This document shows positions 41,011-50,041 of a stretch of 64,000 bases of DNA, piece by piece. Origin of the DNA: Xylanimonas cellulosilytica (GTDB lineage Bacteria; Actinomycetota; Actinomycetes; Actinomycetales; Actinomycetaceae). The DNA lies in assembly GCA_001072465.1 (NCBI GenBank), contig JVKM01000014.1:38526-102525 (forward strand), written 5' to 3'. How positions within the stretch are numbered: position 1 is the first letter of the stretch; each line of letters begins with the position of its first letter. The notes beneath the pieces were generated by a model that searched no databases, was not told where the DNA came from, and saw only the letters and a program-made list of their open reading frames with translations. Position numbers and translations under genes: made by a program.

Positions 41011-42339
41011 TTGACTCAGCCTTCGACCAACGGCGGCACCCCGGCCTCGTCCGGGCGCACGCCCGCGCAGGGAAACCGCCTCGACCCCTGGTACGACGTC
41101 TACGCGGACCGCGCGCACAACCTGCGCGCATCCGAGATTCGAGCTCTGTTCTCGGTCGTGTCGCGCCCCGAGGTCGTCTCTCTCGCAGGCGGCATGCCGA
41201 ACCTGAAGGACCTGCCCCTCGATAGGCTCGCGGCGTCTGCGGAGAAGCTGATCCGCAACCACGGCGCGCAGGCCATGCAGTACGGCAGCGGCCAGGGCTG
41301 GGAGGTGCTGCGCGAGCGCATCACCGAGGTCATGGCATATGACGGCATCGTCGGCGCCGACCCGGACGACGTCGTGGTCACGACGGGCAGCCAGCAGGCC
41401 CTCGACCTCGTCACGGAGCTCTTCGTGAACCCGGGCGACGTCATCCTCGCCGAGGCCCCCTCCTACGTGGGCGCGCTGGGCGTGTTCCGCGCGCGCCAGG
41501 CGGACATCGTGCACGTCCCCATGGACGAGAACGGCATCATTCCCGAGGCCCTGGTGGAGACGATCCGCGACGTGCGAGCCTCGGGCCGCACGATCAAGTT
41601 CATCTACATCATCCCGAACTACCACAACCCCGCCGGCGTGACGCTGTCCGCCGAACGCCGCCCGATCATCGCTGAGATCTGCCTGCGCGAGCACGTCCTG
41701 ATCGTCGAGGACAACCCCTACGGCCTGCTCGGCTTCCACAACGATCCCCTACCGGCCATCGCCTCGTACAGCCCCGAGGGCGTCGTCTACCTCGGCTCAT
41801 TCTCGAAGATGTTCGCACCCGGCTTCCGCATCGGCTGGGCATACGCGCCGCACGCCATCCGCGCGAAGCTGGTCCTGGCCCTCGAATCCGCGATCCTGTG
41901 CCCGTCGATGGTGGGCCAGATGGCGATCGCCGACTACCTGAGCAACTACGACTGGTACGGCCAGGTCAAGTCCTTCCGCTCGATGTACGCGGAGCGCTGC
42001 CGCGCAATGCTGACCTCGCTCGAGGAGTACATGCCCTCGTGCACGTGGACCGTCCCCGACGGCGGCTTCTACACGTGGGTGACACTCCCCGAGGGCCTCG
42101 ACGCGAAGGCCATGCTGCCGCGCGCCGTGCGCGCCCAGGTCGCGTACGTGTCGGGCACGGCGTTCTTCTACGACGGTTCGGGCTCCAACCACCTGCGCCT
42201 GTCCTTCTGCTACCCCACCCCCGAGGAGATCCGCGAGGGCGTGCGCCGCCTCTCGACGGTCGTCAACGCGGAGAAGGAAATCGTCGACATGTTCGGTACG
42301 GCTTCGGGCAACGAGGCCGGGGCCGGGTCCGGCCACTAA
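41011..42339 (+). CDS. PLP-dependent class I aminotransferase
   Basis: The only start that keeps the conserved N terminus is TTG 41011, 9 bases after AAAGGATGG. The 442-residue protein is a fold-type I aminotransferase of the 2-aminoadipate/MocR-related group without a DNA-binding domain: EVVSLAGGMPNLKDLPLD near residue 55, IPNYHNPAGVTLS near 203, and the PLP lysine in YLGSFSKMFAPGFRIGW near residue 268. Members transfer amino groups from aromatic, branched or alpha-aminoadipate donors. The D-Ala-D-Ala ligase-like gene follows after 23 bases, so a linked role in cell-wall or amino acid metabolism is possible. The C-terminal tail is encoded by a near copy of GACGAGGCCGGGGC. Confidence 0.88.
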   Translation: MTQPSTNGGTPASSGRTPAQGNRLDPWYDVYADRAHNLRASEIRALFSVVSRPEVVSLAGGMPNLKDLPLDRLAASAEKLIRNHGAQAMQYGSGQGWEVLRERITEVMAYDGIVGADPDDVVVTTGSQQALDLVTELFVNPGDVILAEAPSYVGALGVFRARQADIVHVPMDENGIIPEALVETIRDVRASGRTIKFIYIIPNYHNPAGVTLSAERRPIIAEICLREHVLIVEDNPYGLLGFHNDPLPAIASYSPEGVVYLGSFSKMFAPGFRIGWAYAPHAIRAKLVLALESAILCPSMVGQMAIADYLSNYDWYGQVKSFRSMYAERCRAMLTSLEEYMPSCTWTVPDGGFYTWVTLPEGLDAKAMLPRAVRAQVAYVSGTAFFYDGSGSNHLRLSFCYPTPEEIREGVRRLSTVVNAEKEIVDMFGTASGNEAGAGSGH

Positions 42340-42362
42340 GAATTACCTGAGGAGACACCCCC

Positions 42363-43391
42363 ATGGCTACCAAAGTTCTGATCATTGCCGGCGGTCTAAC
42401 GCACGAGCGTGACGTGTCGGTTCGTTCGGGCCGTCGCGTCGCGAACATCCTGACGCAGTTCGGCTACGAGGTGCGTATTTCCGACGTCGACGCGTCTCTC
42501 GCGGACGCTATCACGTCCTTCTCCCCCGACGTCGTGTGGCCGCTCGTGCACGGCTCGATCGGCGAGGACGGCTCTCTGCAGTCCTTCCTGGAGTCAGTGG
42601 GAATCCCCTTCGTGGGCTCGTCGTCGGTGCAGGCGATGCTCGCCTCTAACAAGCCCACGGCGAAGGCTCTGCTGGGCTCTGCGGGCCTCGCAACGCCCGG
42701 CTGGGTGACGCTCCCCCAGGCGATTTTCCGCCAACTAGGGGCCTCTCACGTGCTGTCCGCGCTCGAGGGTTCGGTGTCCTTCCCCGTCGTCATCAAGCCG
42801 ACGGACGGCGGCTCCGCGCTCGGCATTTCGACCGCTCAGGACGCTAAGGCGCTGCGCCGTGCGATGGTGGACGCCTTCGCTTACGGCCAGCGCCTAATGG
42901 TCGAGCAGCGCATCAACGGTCGCGACGTGGCCGTTTCCGTCGTCGACCTGTGGGACGGCCCCGTGGCCCTGCCCCCGGTCGAGGTGTCGACGGATCGTGG
43001 CCGCTACGACTACGACGCCCGCTACACCACGGACGAGACCGAGTACTTCGTTCCCGCACGCCTCTCCGACGAGCTCCTCGCGGACCTGCAGGCCGCGGCC
43101 GTTGAGGCCCACACGACACTGGGTCTGCGCGACCTGTCCCGCATGGACTTCGTGGTCGACGACGAGGGCACCTGCTGGTTCATCGACGCGAATGTTGCCC
43201 CGGGCATGACGGACACGTCGCTCCTCCCCCAAGCGGCAGACGCGCTCGAGGACTCCTCTTTCGCTCAACTGTGCGCCGATATCGTTGACTTCGTGGCCGG
43301 TGGCCGCGACGTGCACAGCGTCGACTACGTCATTGACGAGGAAGGCACCGGCGTCATCATCTCCGAGGATGCCGAGGCAACCGAGGAGTAA
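42363..43391 (+). CDS. D-alanine--D-alanine ligase-like ATP-grasp protein
   Basis: The 342-residue protein starts behind GAGGAG. It has the ATP-grasp order of Ddl enzymes: AGGLTHERDVSVRSGRRVA at the N terminus (Ddl has GG-x-S-x-E-x-x-V-S), PLVHGSIGEDGSLQSFLES near residue 60, FPVVIKPTDGGSALGIS near 140, and MDFVVDDEGTCWFIDANVAPGM-type metal-binding end near 260. The HER in place of the usual SxER/SxEH motif is a change. It may be the second, non-wall Ddl of actinobacteria that sits beside parAB with an aminotransferase; the joined product need not be D-Ala-D-Ala. A perfect terminator follows. Confidence 0.8.
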   Translation: MATKVLIIAGGLTHERDVSVRSGRRVANILTQFGYEVRISDVDASLADAITSFSPDVVWPLVHGSIGEDGSLQSFLESVGIPFVGSSSVQAMLASNKPTAKALLGSAGLATPGWVTLPQAIFRQLGASHVLSALEGSVSFPVVIKPTDGGSALGISTAQDAKALRRAMVDAFAYGQRLMVEQRINGRDVAVSVVDLWDGPVALPPVEVSTDRGRYDYDARYTTDETEYFVPARLSDELLADLQAAAVEAHTTLGLRDLSRMDFVVDDEGTCWFIDANVAPGMTDTSLLPQAADALEDSSFAQLCADIVDFVAGGRDVHSVDYVIDEEGTGVIISEDAEATEE

Positions 43392-43409
43392 TCACTCATT
43401 CAACGCACT

Positions 43410-43442
43410 GTGGGCCCGGGAGGATGATCCTCCCGGGCCCAC
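43410..43442 (+). terminator. Perfect 15-bp terminator after the ligase gene
   Basis: GTGGGCCCGGGAGGA (43410-43424) pairs with TCCTCCCGGGCCCAC (43428-43442). parS site 3 begins two bases later. Confidence 0.88.
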
Positions 43443-43443
43443 A

Positions 43444-43459
43444 TGTTTCACGTGAAACA
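43444..43459. promoter_or_regulatory. parS site 3
   Basis: Perfect TGTTTCACGTGAAACA between the ligase terminator and the HAD gene. The remaining 165 bases to 43625 show no gene. Confidence 0.95.
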
Positions 43460-43625
43460 TTCTTAGCTGCACTCACGATGGCGACAACGAGTTGCGGCGA
43501 TACGCGACGAGTAGTGCTGACGACACGGCAGCATCGCTCAATCGGGGCAAAATTCCGTTCCCTGTACGCCTCTGTGTCGTTTTGGCGATTCCGAGTGCGA
43601 CCTCGTCTCGCCGACACAGAGCCTC

Positions 43626-44255
43626 TCAGAAAAGGACTCCAAGCTCCTTCAGGCGCGTTTCGGCGTCCTCGACGCCCTTCCAGACGATGCCCTGAACACC
43701 AAGGAGTTCGGCCGCGCGGACGTTCTCGCGGCGGTCGTCGATGAAGACAACATCCTCGTGCGGCACGTCAAGACGGACGAGCACGTCACGGTAGATGCCG
43801 CGCGACGGCTTGCAGATCCCGTAGTCGCATGAGAACGCGAAGAAATCGAAGAGGCTTCCCCACTCGGAGCGCCGAATGGCCTTCGCAATAGGATACGGCG
43901 CATTGGACAGAATACCGAGGCGTACCGCCTGGCGCCGCAATTGACGCACAAGACCCAGTGTCTCTTCGTTCGCCGTCGCCATGCGCGACGCGTCTAGTGC
44001 AACAAGTTCTTTCAGAAGGGCACTGGAGGGCTCGGGCTGACCGCAATCTCCGGCGATACGGTCCCAAAATTCACGGTCGGACATGCCGGCGTCATACTCA
44101 CCGCGATGGGTCCACATCGCCTGGTCAACGAGCGTCGTAAGACCACGCGAACCATCACCGAACAACTCAGCGATAGTGTGCGGGTCCGGGTGAGCATCCA
44201 CGAGGACACCACCGACATCGAAAAGCACGGTGCGCGAACTGCCTTGAGCGTTCAT
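43626..44255 (-). CDS. HAD superfamily hydrolase (subclass IA)
   Basis: The 209-residue cytoplasmic protein has the four HAD motifs: VLFDVGGVLVDAHPD (D13 and a Gly where the second Asp usually stands), LGILSNAPY (motif II), the lysine in CDYGICKPSRGIY (motif III) and EDVVFIDDRRENV (motif IV). In many HAD-IA proteins of the D-x-GGV type the general acid Asp is replaced by Gly, and these are often haloacid- or epoxide-hydrolase-like or weak phosphatases. It is a single gene between parS 3 and parB, and no substrate is suggested by context. Confidence 0.85.
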   Translation of the reverse strand: MNAQGSSRTVLFDVGGVLVDAHPDPHTIAELFGDGSRGLTTLVDQAMWTHRGEYDAGMSDREFWDRIAGDCGQPEPSSALLKELVALDASRMATANEETLGLVRQLRRQAVRLGILSNAPYPIAKAIRRSEWGSLFDFFAFSCDYGICKPSRGIYRDVLVRLDVPHEDVVFIDDRRENVRAAELLGVQGIVWKGVEDAETRLKELGVLF

Positions 44256-44401
44256 GCCTTTCGCTCCTTCTAGTACTGCGAGGATCCGACGACGGACCCT
44301 TTAGAGGTAGTTTAAGCGTTAATTCATCCGAAGATTAGCTCAGGAAATGTCGCGTACGGAACATACTGCGCGTGATCTGCGAAAAGAACTATGAAGTTAG
44401 A

Positions 44402-45688
44402 TCAGTGGAGAATAAGGTCTGCAATTCGCTGAAGATCCTCGGATCCTGCGAATTCGATGACGATCCGGCCCTTCTTACGTCCCTCAGTAATGGTCACGCG
44501 CGTATCGTACGCGTCGGACAGCGCCGATACGACGCTCTCCCCCAGCTGCGACAGAGGACGCTGCTGGCGGGCACGCGGACGCGGGGTTGCCTTCGCCTTG
44601 CCGAGGCGAACGATCTCTTCAGTGGTACGCACGGAGAGACCCTCGGCGACAATGCGCTCGGCCAGTCGTTCCATCTCCTCAGGTGTCGACAGAGACAGCA
44701 GCGCACGGGCGTGGCCGGCGGTGATGACCTGAGCGGCGACCTTCTTCTGGACGGACGGCGGGAGCTTGAGGAGGCGCAGTGTGTTCGCAATCTGCGGGCG
44801 CGAGCGGGCGATTCGCTTGGCGAGCTCTTCCTGAGTCGCACCAAAATCCGCCATGAGCTGCTGATATGCGCTCGCTTCTTCCAACGGGTTGAGCTGGGCC
44901 CGGTGGAGGTTTTCCAGGAGCGCGTCGCGGAGCAGATCCCCGTCTTCGGTTTCCCGGATGATTGCCGGAATCGTGGTTTCGCCAGCAAGCTCGGAGGCGC
45001 GCAGGCGGCGCTCACCCATGATCAGTTCGTAGCGCGCTTCGGGCTTCTCGGCGAGGAACTCGGTGAGCTTCTCGGAGCGGCCCTTCGCGGGGATACTACG
45101 AACGACGACAGGCTGGAGAACGCCGACCTCCTTAATCGAGGCCGACAGTTCCTTCAGATCGTCCTCATCAAAGACCTCTCGAGGCTGCTTCGTGTTGGGC
45201 ACGATCTGATCGATCGCAATTTCAGCGAAGGATGCACCGGGCACCGGAAGAAGCTCGTGATCGACGGATGTTTCACGTGAAACATTCTGTTCTTCGCGCT
45301 TATCCGCTTCGTTCACGGAAGCGTCTTTCGCGGCCACACGAGCCGCCTTCTGGCGGGAATCTGAGCCATTGATTCCGCCGCCAAGGGCGCTGCGAGAGCC
45401 GGCACCGCGCCTGCCACCGGCCGCCTCAACGGACGGCATCGACGGACGCTTCTTCTTCGACGAGGAAGTGCCACGCTTGGGCTGCAGAAGGTCCTTCGCA
45501 GAACCTCCACGCTTGCCGGCGGTGCTGCCTTCGGGGAAGAACACGTCCAGGGGACGAGAGGGCGCGGAGGGTGCGTTTTGCGGCGTCTGTTCACTAGCCT
45601 GAGGAATGAGAGCGCCAAGACCACGGCCGAGGCCAGTGTGCTTGCGAGCGCCCTTACGGCCCTCAGACTTCGGTGCTGCATCCGCCAT
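44402..45688 (-). CDS. parB: Chromosome partitioning protein ParB
   Basis: The 428-residue protein binds parS and spreads along DNA to load the condensin complex and guide origin segregation with ParA. Residues 1-130 are a basic, low-complexity head (KGARKHTGLGRGLGALIP, the ParA-contacting region, comes first). The CTP-binding ParB/Srx domain follows (IAIDQIVPNTKQPREVFDED, YELIMGERRLRASELAG, ENLHRAQLNPLEEASAYQQL), then the helix-turn-helix (TQEELAKRIARSRPQIANTL) and a C-terminal dimer domain. Its coding sequence contains a perfect parS site at 45269-45284. GGAG lies 7 bases before ATG. The linker is longer than in most relatives. Confidence 0.95.
   Translation of the reverse strand: MADAAPKSEGRKGARKHTGLGRGLGALIPQASEQTPQNAPSAPSRPLDVFFPEGSTAGKRGGSAKDLLQPKRGTSSSKKKRPSMPSVEAAGGRRGAGSRSALGGGINGSDSRQKAARVAAKDASVNEADKREEQNVSRETSVDHELLPVPGASFAEIAIDQIVPNTKQPREVFDEDDLKELSASIKEVGVLQPVVVRSIPAKGRSEKLTEFLAEKPEARYELIMGERRLRASELAGETTIPAIIRETEDGDLLRDALLENLHRAQLNPLEEASAYQQLMADFGATQEELAKRIARSRPQIANTLRLLKLPPSVQKKVAAQVITAGHARALLSLSTPEEMERLAERIVAEGLSVRTTEEIVRLGKAKATPRPRARQQRPLSQLGESVVSALSDAYDTRVTITEGRKKGRIVIEFAGSEDLQRIADLILH
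45269..45284. promoter_or_regulatory. parS site 4, inside parB
   Basis: Perfect TGTTTCACGTGAAACA within the parB coding sequence, where it encodes part of NVSRETS in the linker. Confidence 0.95.
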
Positions 45689-45718
45689 TGCAATACTCCT
45701 TCAATTGCGTCGGTTCAT

Positions 45719-45734
45719 TGTTTCACGTGAAACA
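45719..45734. promoter_or_regulatory. parS site 5, parA-parB intergenic
   Basis: Perfect TGTTTCACGTGAAACA, 31 bases upstream of the parB start, placed to allow ParB autoregulation. Confidence 0.95.
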
Positions 45735-45841
45735 ATGGCATGCGCTCAGCTAGTAAGCGTCTTTGATCACTTTGTTGCACCAATGCTCACACACGGTGAC
45801 TAATACGTGCTGATCTGCGGAAACATGCGGAAAACTCCGAA

Positions 45842-45857
45842 TGTTTCACGTGAAACA
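45842..45857. promoter_or_regulatory. parS site 6, at the parA stop
   Basis: Perfect TGTTTCACGTGAAACA ending one base before the parA stop codon and 108 bases from site 5. Confidence 0.95.
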
Positions 45858-45858
45858 A

Positions 45859-46740
45859 TCACTCCTCAGAGGCTGCGACGCGCTGGCACAGCTCCAAAGC
45901 GGCCTTCCGATACGCGATTGCACCCACGTTACGAGGATCGTACGTGACAACAGTCTGACCGTAGCTCGGCGCCTCGGAAATGCGCACAGAACGCGGGATG
46001 ACGGTCTCAAAAGTGTGGTCCGGGAAGTGCGAACGGACTTCGCTCTCGACTTCCTCGGAGAGCTTCGTGCGTTTATCTGCCATAGTCAGCAACATGCCCG
46101 AGACGCGCAGGCCGGGGTTGAGATCGACGCCGATGCGTTCGACGGTGTTCCACAGCTGGCTGAGGCCCTCCAGGGCGTAGTATTCGGCCTGAATCGGGAT
46201 CATGACCTCGTCGGCGGCGACCATGACATTGAGCGTCACGAGGCCGAGGGAAGGCGGGCAGTCGATCAGGACGATGTCGATATCAGCGTGCTCGGAGACG
46301 TATTCGCGCAGCGCCTCACGAAGGCGGTACTCACGGCGCTCGACGTCGACGAGCTCGATTTCAGCGCCCGACAGGTCGATCGTGGCCGGGCACACGACAA
46401 TACCGTCGATGTCGGGGCACGGCTGCACGACGTCGGCAACGCTGGCTCCGCCGATAATGACGTCGTAGGTTGACGGGGTGCCGGCGGGGTGCGGAACCCC
46501 GAGCGCGCTCGAGGCATTTCCCTGGGCATCCGCGTCGACCACCAGGACGGACAAGCCACCCATCGCGAGACCGGCCGCGAGGTTAACGGCGGACGTCGTC
46601 TTACCGACGCCGCCCTTCTGGTTCGCGACGGCGATGATGCGCGTGTGCCCAGGGCGCGGGAACGTTGCGCGCTCGAGCATGGCCAGATCGCGCATGTTGC
46701 GCTCGATCTGATTCGACAAAGGGGTGTTGTTGGTACTCAC
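45859..46740 (-). CDS. parA: Chromosome partitioning ATPase ParA
   Basis: The 293-residue protein is a deviant Walker A ATPase: IIAVANQKGGVGKTTSAVNL near residue 35, VLVVDADAQGNASSALG (A') near 67, and DIVLIDCPPSLG (Walker B) near 138. It binds nucleoid DNA as an ATP dimer and moves ParB-parS complexes. The start is GTG 46740 after GGAAGG. Two parS sites lie between it and parB, which is transcribed in the same direction after 170 bases, so ParB may control both. The 283 bases upstream to rsmG are lower in GC and show no gene. Confidence 0.96.
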   Translation of the reverse strand: MSTNNTPLSNQIERNMRDLAMLERATFPRPGHTRIIAVANQKGGVGKTTSAVNLAAGLAMGGLSVLVVDADAQGNASSALGVPHPAGTPSTYDVIIGGASVADVVQPCPDIDGIVVCPATIDLSGAEIELVDVERREYRLREALREYVSEHADIDIVLIDCPPSLGLVTLNVMVAADEVMIPIQAEYYALEGLSQLWNTVERIGVDLNPGLRVSGMLLTMADKRTKLSEEVESEVRSHFPDHTFETVIPRSVRISEAPSYGQTVVTYDPRNVGAIAYRKAALELCQRVAASEE

Positions 46741-46973
46741 GTGACACCTTCCTAGATACTGCCCCTAGTTTACGGGCAGACGCACACAATTCCAGCACGA
46801 AAAGCCCGGGATGCATCCAGGCGCACACAATCTCCGCGAACCGCCGCACAACGATGAAAATTCCGTTCTATAGGATCGATTCTCCCAGCGAAAACAAAAA
46901 ACGCGACAAACCGTCAATCGACAGAATCGATTTGACACAACACCACGCCAATGTGGCCTGCGTCACTAACTAA

Positions 46974-47007
46974 GAGGAGCGCCGCAGCAACCGCCACGAC
47001 GCTCCTC
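46974..47007 (-). terminator. Probable terminator after rsmG
   Basis: GAGGAGCG (46974-46981) and CGCTCCTC (47000-47007) form a stem 17 bases after the rsmG stop on the minus strand. There is no T-run. Confidence 0.55.
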
Positions 47008-47023
47008 TCCCCCTGGGGACGCG

Positions 47024-47707
47024 TTACTTGATCCGAGTGCAGACGACCACGTACGTTGACTCGTCCTCCATGATGGAGGGCACCTCGTGGATCTCAGCGC
47101 GCAGGTGGTGACGACGGAGCTCCGCCGAAGCCTCGTCCACCTCAATGGGCGCACGGCGGCCCTTGAGGGCCACGAGCGAGCCACCGGGGGCGATCAGCTT
47201 CGACGTCATGCGCACGAGCTTGCTCATGTTGGCCACGGCGCGGGCAGTGACCACGTCGGCCTTGCCCTTGCCGCGCAGCTCCTCGGCGCGCGCCTGGTGA
47301 ATCGTGACGTTGTCGAGGCCCAAATCCTCCACAACGTCCATCAGCCACTCGACGCGGCGCGCCATGGGCTCAGCCAGGTGCACGTCGAGCTCGGGGCGGC
47401 AGGCGGCGATCACGATGCCGGGCAGGCCGGATCCGGAGCCGACGTCGAGGACCTGACGACCGTCCTTACGGGGCATGAAGTCCAGGACGGCAGCGGAGTT
47501 GACGATGTGGCGCGACCAGATGCGCTCCATGTCGCGCGGGCCCAGGAGACCGCGAATCTCGCCTTCCTCCTCGAGCATGCGCGCGTATTCGGCGACCTCG
47601 GCGAAGGCCGGTCCGAAGAAGTCGCGGACGGCCTGCGTAGGCTCTTCTGGGACGAAGGGGTCGCCGACCTGGCGACCCCTTCCCGTCCCGTTCGGGTTCT
47701 CACTCAC
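47024..47707 (-). CDS. rsmG: 16S rRNA (guanine527-N7)-methyltransferase
   Basis: The 227-residue RsmG (GidB) methylates G527 in the decoding centre of 16S rRNA using AdoMet. Diagnostic parts are ERIWSRHIVNSAAVLDFMP near residue 62, the AdoMet loop VLDVGSGSGLPGIVIAA near 88, VTIHQARAEEL and VVTARAVANMSKLV. Its loss gives low-level streptomycin resistance in other bacteria. The GTG start overlaps the end of jag by 8 bases, and the order jag-rsmG-parA-parB is the classic origin-proximal arrangement. Confidence 0.95.
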   Translation of the reverse strand: MSENPNGTGRGRQVGDPFVPEEPTQAVRDFFGPAFAEVAEYARMLEEEGEIRGLLGPRDMERIWSRHIVNSAAVLDFMPRKDGRQVLDVGSGSGLPGIVIAACRPELDVHLAEPMARRVEWLMDVVEDLGLDNVTIHQARAEELRGKGKADVVTARAVANMSKLVRMTSKLIAPGGSLVALKGRRAPIEVDEASAELRRHHLRAEIHEVPSIMEDESTYVVVCTRIK

Positions 47708-48203
47708 CGTCGGTGCCCTCGGGGAGGATCACCACGCGGCGGTGGGGCTCGGCGCCCTCGGACTCGGAGGTGAGGCCCTCATCGGCGACCACATCGTGGC
47801 ACACCTTGCGCTCAAACGGGTTCATAGCATCGAGCTTGACGGCCTCGCCGGTGGCACGCACGCGGGCGATCGCCTCGCGAGTGATGTCCTGCAGCTCTTC
47901 CTTGCGCTCGGCGCGGAAGCCGGCGATATCGAGCATGAGGCGCGAGCGCTCACCGGTCTCGGTCTGGACGGCCAGACGGGTCAGCTCCTGGAGGGCGTCC
48001 AGGACCTCGCCGTCGTCGCCCACGAGGCGGTCGAGGGCGTCGGGGTCGTCGGCGACGATCTCGACCGAGGCGCGGCCATTTTCGACGTCGATCTCGATGT
48101 CGCCGTCGAGGTCGGCGATATCAAGCAGCTCTTCCAGGTAGTCGGCGGCGATTTCGCCTTCTTCTTCGAGGCGGGTCAGCTTGTCTGCGTTGTCGTCACT
48201 CAT
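47700..48203 (-). CDS. jag: Jag/KhpB RNA-binding protein (R3H domain)
   Basis: The 167-residue acidic cytoplasmic protein has a KH-like domain (residues 35-95, with LVGDDGEVLDALQELTRLAV, matching the G-x-x-G-x-x-L loop) and a C-terminal R3H domain (EAIARVRATGEAVKLDAMNP, then ERKVCHDVVADE). KhpB with KhpA binds many small RNAs and mRNAs and affects cell division in Gram-positives. It lies between yidC and rsmG, its usual position. GGAGG lies 7 bases before ATG. Confidence 0.93.
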   Translation of the reverse strand: MSDDNADKLTRLEEEGEIAADYLEELLDIADLDGDIEIDVENGRASVEIVADDPDALDRLVGDDGEVLDALQELTRLAVQTETGERSRLMLDIAGFRAERKEELQDITREAIARVRATGEAVKLDAMNPFERKVCHDVVADEGLTSESEGAEPHRRVVILPEGTDGE

Positions 48204-48286
48204 GACGTGTCCTCCGTAGTGGGGAATGGGGTCTTGCTGGTGTCCAGGTTACCGGCTGGGGGCCTGGAACCGTGAATCTATGGTGG

Positions 48287-49627
48287 TCAGCGCTTGTTGC
48301 CGCGGCGGCGGGCCTTGCGGCGCTCGATGCGGCGGCGCTCGATCTCCTCGGCAATCAGCGAGCCGTGGCCGGAGGTCGATTCGCTGGCGTCGGACGCATC
48401 CTTCGACGAGGCCTTGGCGGACTCACGCTCGAGGGCGCGGCGGTCGCGGACCTGCTTCTGGAGCTCGGCGCGCTGGGCGGACGCTTCCTGCTTGGCCAGG
48501 CGCTTTTCGACAGCCAGGGTGAGGCCGTGCATCCACTGCTCGTCGGGCAGGGTCGTCCACTTCTGCGTGGCTAGGTTGCGGTAGACGGTGACGATCTCGC
48601 CGGCGCTCATGGAAGCGGGGAAGTCGGAGGCGACGTGCTGCTTCTTGGCCTTGGAGCGAACCTCGGCGAGGGTGCGTTCGTTGAGTTCGTCGACGCGCGG
48701 GTCGGTGGCGCTGTTGCCGAGGGCGGCGCGCTCACGGTCGTAGTTCTGGAAGTAGGGCTTGGCCCATTCCTGGTAGGCGGACTCGCGCGATGCCAGCAGG
48801 TCGGCGTAGGCCGGGGAGCCGGGGGTCGGCATGACCTTGATGGTCCAGAAGGACTGGGCGAGGGCCCAGAAGGAGGCGGTCACGGTGTAGATGACGACGC
48901 CCATCTGGAAGAACGCGCCGGAGAAGATGAACATCAGCGGCATCACGTACATCATGGAGCGCTGCGACTGAGCCATCGGGTTGTCGCCCATGTCGGGCAT
49001 GTTGCGCGAGAAGGACAGGCGCATGGAGGCAAATTGCAGGACGACCATGAGGACGATTGCAGAGATGAAGACGGTGACGGCGCCGGTCTGCCCCCAGGAG
49101 TCGCGCAGGGTGTGGGAGAGCGGAACGCCGAAGATGGTGGAGTTGACGATCTCGGAGGACACCGACTCGGTGAGCGGGCCGAGGTGATCGGTGGCATCGC
49201 CGCGGTAGGTGTAGGTGCCGGCGGAGATCGAGGAGACCGCGATGATGGCGCGGTACATGCCGAACAGGACGGGCATCTGCACGAGCATCGGCAGGCAGGA
49301 GGCGAAGGGCGAGACCTTGTGCTTGCGCTGGAGGGCCTGGGTCTCTTCCATCATCTTCTGACGGCTGACCTGGTCCTTCTTGCCCTTGTACTTCTCCTGG
49401 ATCTTGCGCATCTCGGGCTGAATAGCCTGCATGGCGCGCGAGGAACGGATCTGCTTGAGGAACAGCGGGATGATGGCGATGCGCACCAGGACGGTGAGCA
49501 GCACGATGGACAGGACCCACGCCATGCCTGAGCCGGAGGACATTCCGAGCAGCACGAGGAGATCGTGGATCCACACCCAGAGCCACGCGAGGGCCCACGC
49601 GAAGGGGTGGAGAATTGCGTCGAACAT
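48287..49627 (-). CDS. yidC: Membrane protein insertase YidC
   Basis: The 446-residue protein inserts membrane proteins alone or with SecYEG. It has the five-span core of Gram-positive YidC: a first span near residue 10, LLTVLVRIAIIPLFLKQIRS (with the functional arginine) near 45, the cytoplasmic hairpin KYKGKKDQVSRQKMMEETQA, PMLVQMPVLFGMYRAI near 110, and later spans around residues 180-260. A long lysine/arginine-rich tail (residues 380-446) ends RRGNKR and probably contacts ribosomes. The gene precedes jag by 83 bases and follows yidD by 48. Confidence 0.95.
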   Translation of the reverse strand: MFDAILHPFAWALAWLWVWIHDLLVLLGMSSGSGMAWVLSIVLLTVLVRIAIIPLFLKQIRSSRAMQAIQPEMRKIQEKYKGKKDQVSRQKMMEETQALQRKHKVSPFASCLPMLVQMPVLFGMYRAIIAVSSISAGTYTYRGDATDHLGPLTESVSSEIVNSTIFGVPLSHTLRDSWGQTGAVTVFISAIVLMVVLQFASMRLSFSRNMPDMGDNPMAQSQRSMMYVMPLMFIFSGAFFQMGVVIYTVTASFWALAQSFWTIKVMPTPGSPAYADLLASRESAYQEWAKPYFQNYDRERAALGNSATDPRVDELNERTLAEVRSKAKKQHVASDFPASMSAGEIVTVYRNLATQKWTTLPDEQWMHGLTLAVEKRLAKQEASAQRAELQKQVRDRRALERESAKASSKDASDASESTSGHGSLIAEEIERRRIERRKARRRGNKR

Positions 49628-49675
49628 AGTTTTCGCTTTCGCCGTGGCGCCGAAGCGCCGCTGTTTCGTTGTTCC

Positions 49676-50041
49676 TTAGAGTCCCGAGGCCGTGTCCGGC
49701 TCGGTCAGGTCGTGCTCCGGGTCGAGTCCCATGGGGTCGGGGCGGACCCAGTTGTCGTGCCCAGCCCAATCCTCGGGTGGGATCCAGGGGTCGGGCTTCC
49801 AGCGTCCACGCTCTGGTACGTGGTCCACTCCCCCGTGGCTCCAGGGGTTGCATCTGAGCAACCGCCAGCTCGCGAGGATGAGTCCCTTGATGGGTCCGTG
49901 GACGCGAATGGCCTGGAGAGCGTAGGTGGAGCAGCTGGGTGCGTATCGACACCGGGGGCCGAGGGCCGGGGAGATGTAGCGCTGATAGGCGACGATGGGT
50001 GCGGACACGAGAGCGCGAAGCGCCCGGCCCGCCAGGTTCAT
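49676..50041 (-). CDS. yidD: Membrane protein insertion efficiency factor YidD
   Basis: I start at ATG 50041, which overlaps the rnpA stop (ATGA); GTG 50053 is possible. The 121-residue protein has the YidD core [20 protein letters not shown] with its cysteines, [11 protein letters not shown] and [13 protein letters not shown], plus an amphipathic N-terminal helix that lies on the membrane. It supports YidC-dependent insertion. The last 40 residues form a charged actinobacterial extension. Confidence 0.94.
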   Translation of the reverse strand: MNLAGRALRALVSAPIVAYQRYISPALGPRCRYAPSCSTYALQAIRVHGPIKGLILASWRLLRCNPWSHGGVDHVPERGRWKPDPWIPPEDWAGHDNWVRPDPMGLDPEHDLTEPDTASGL

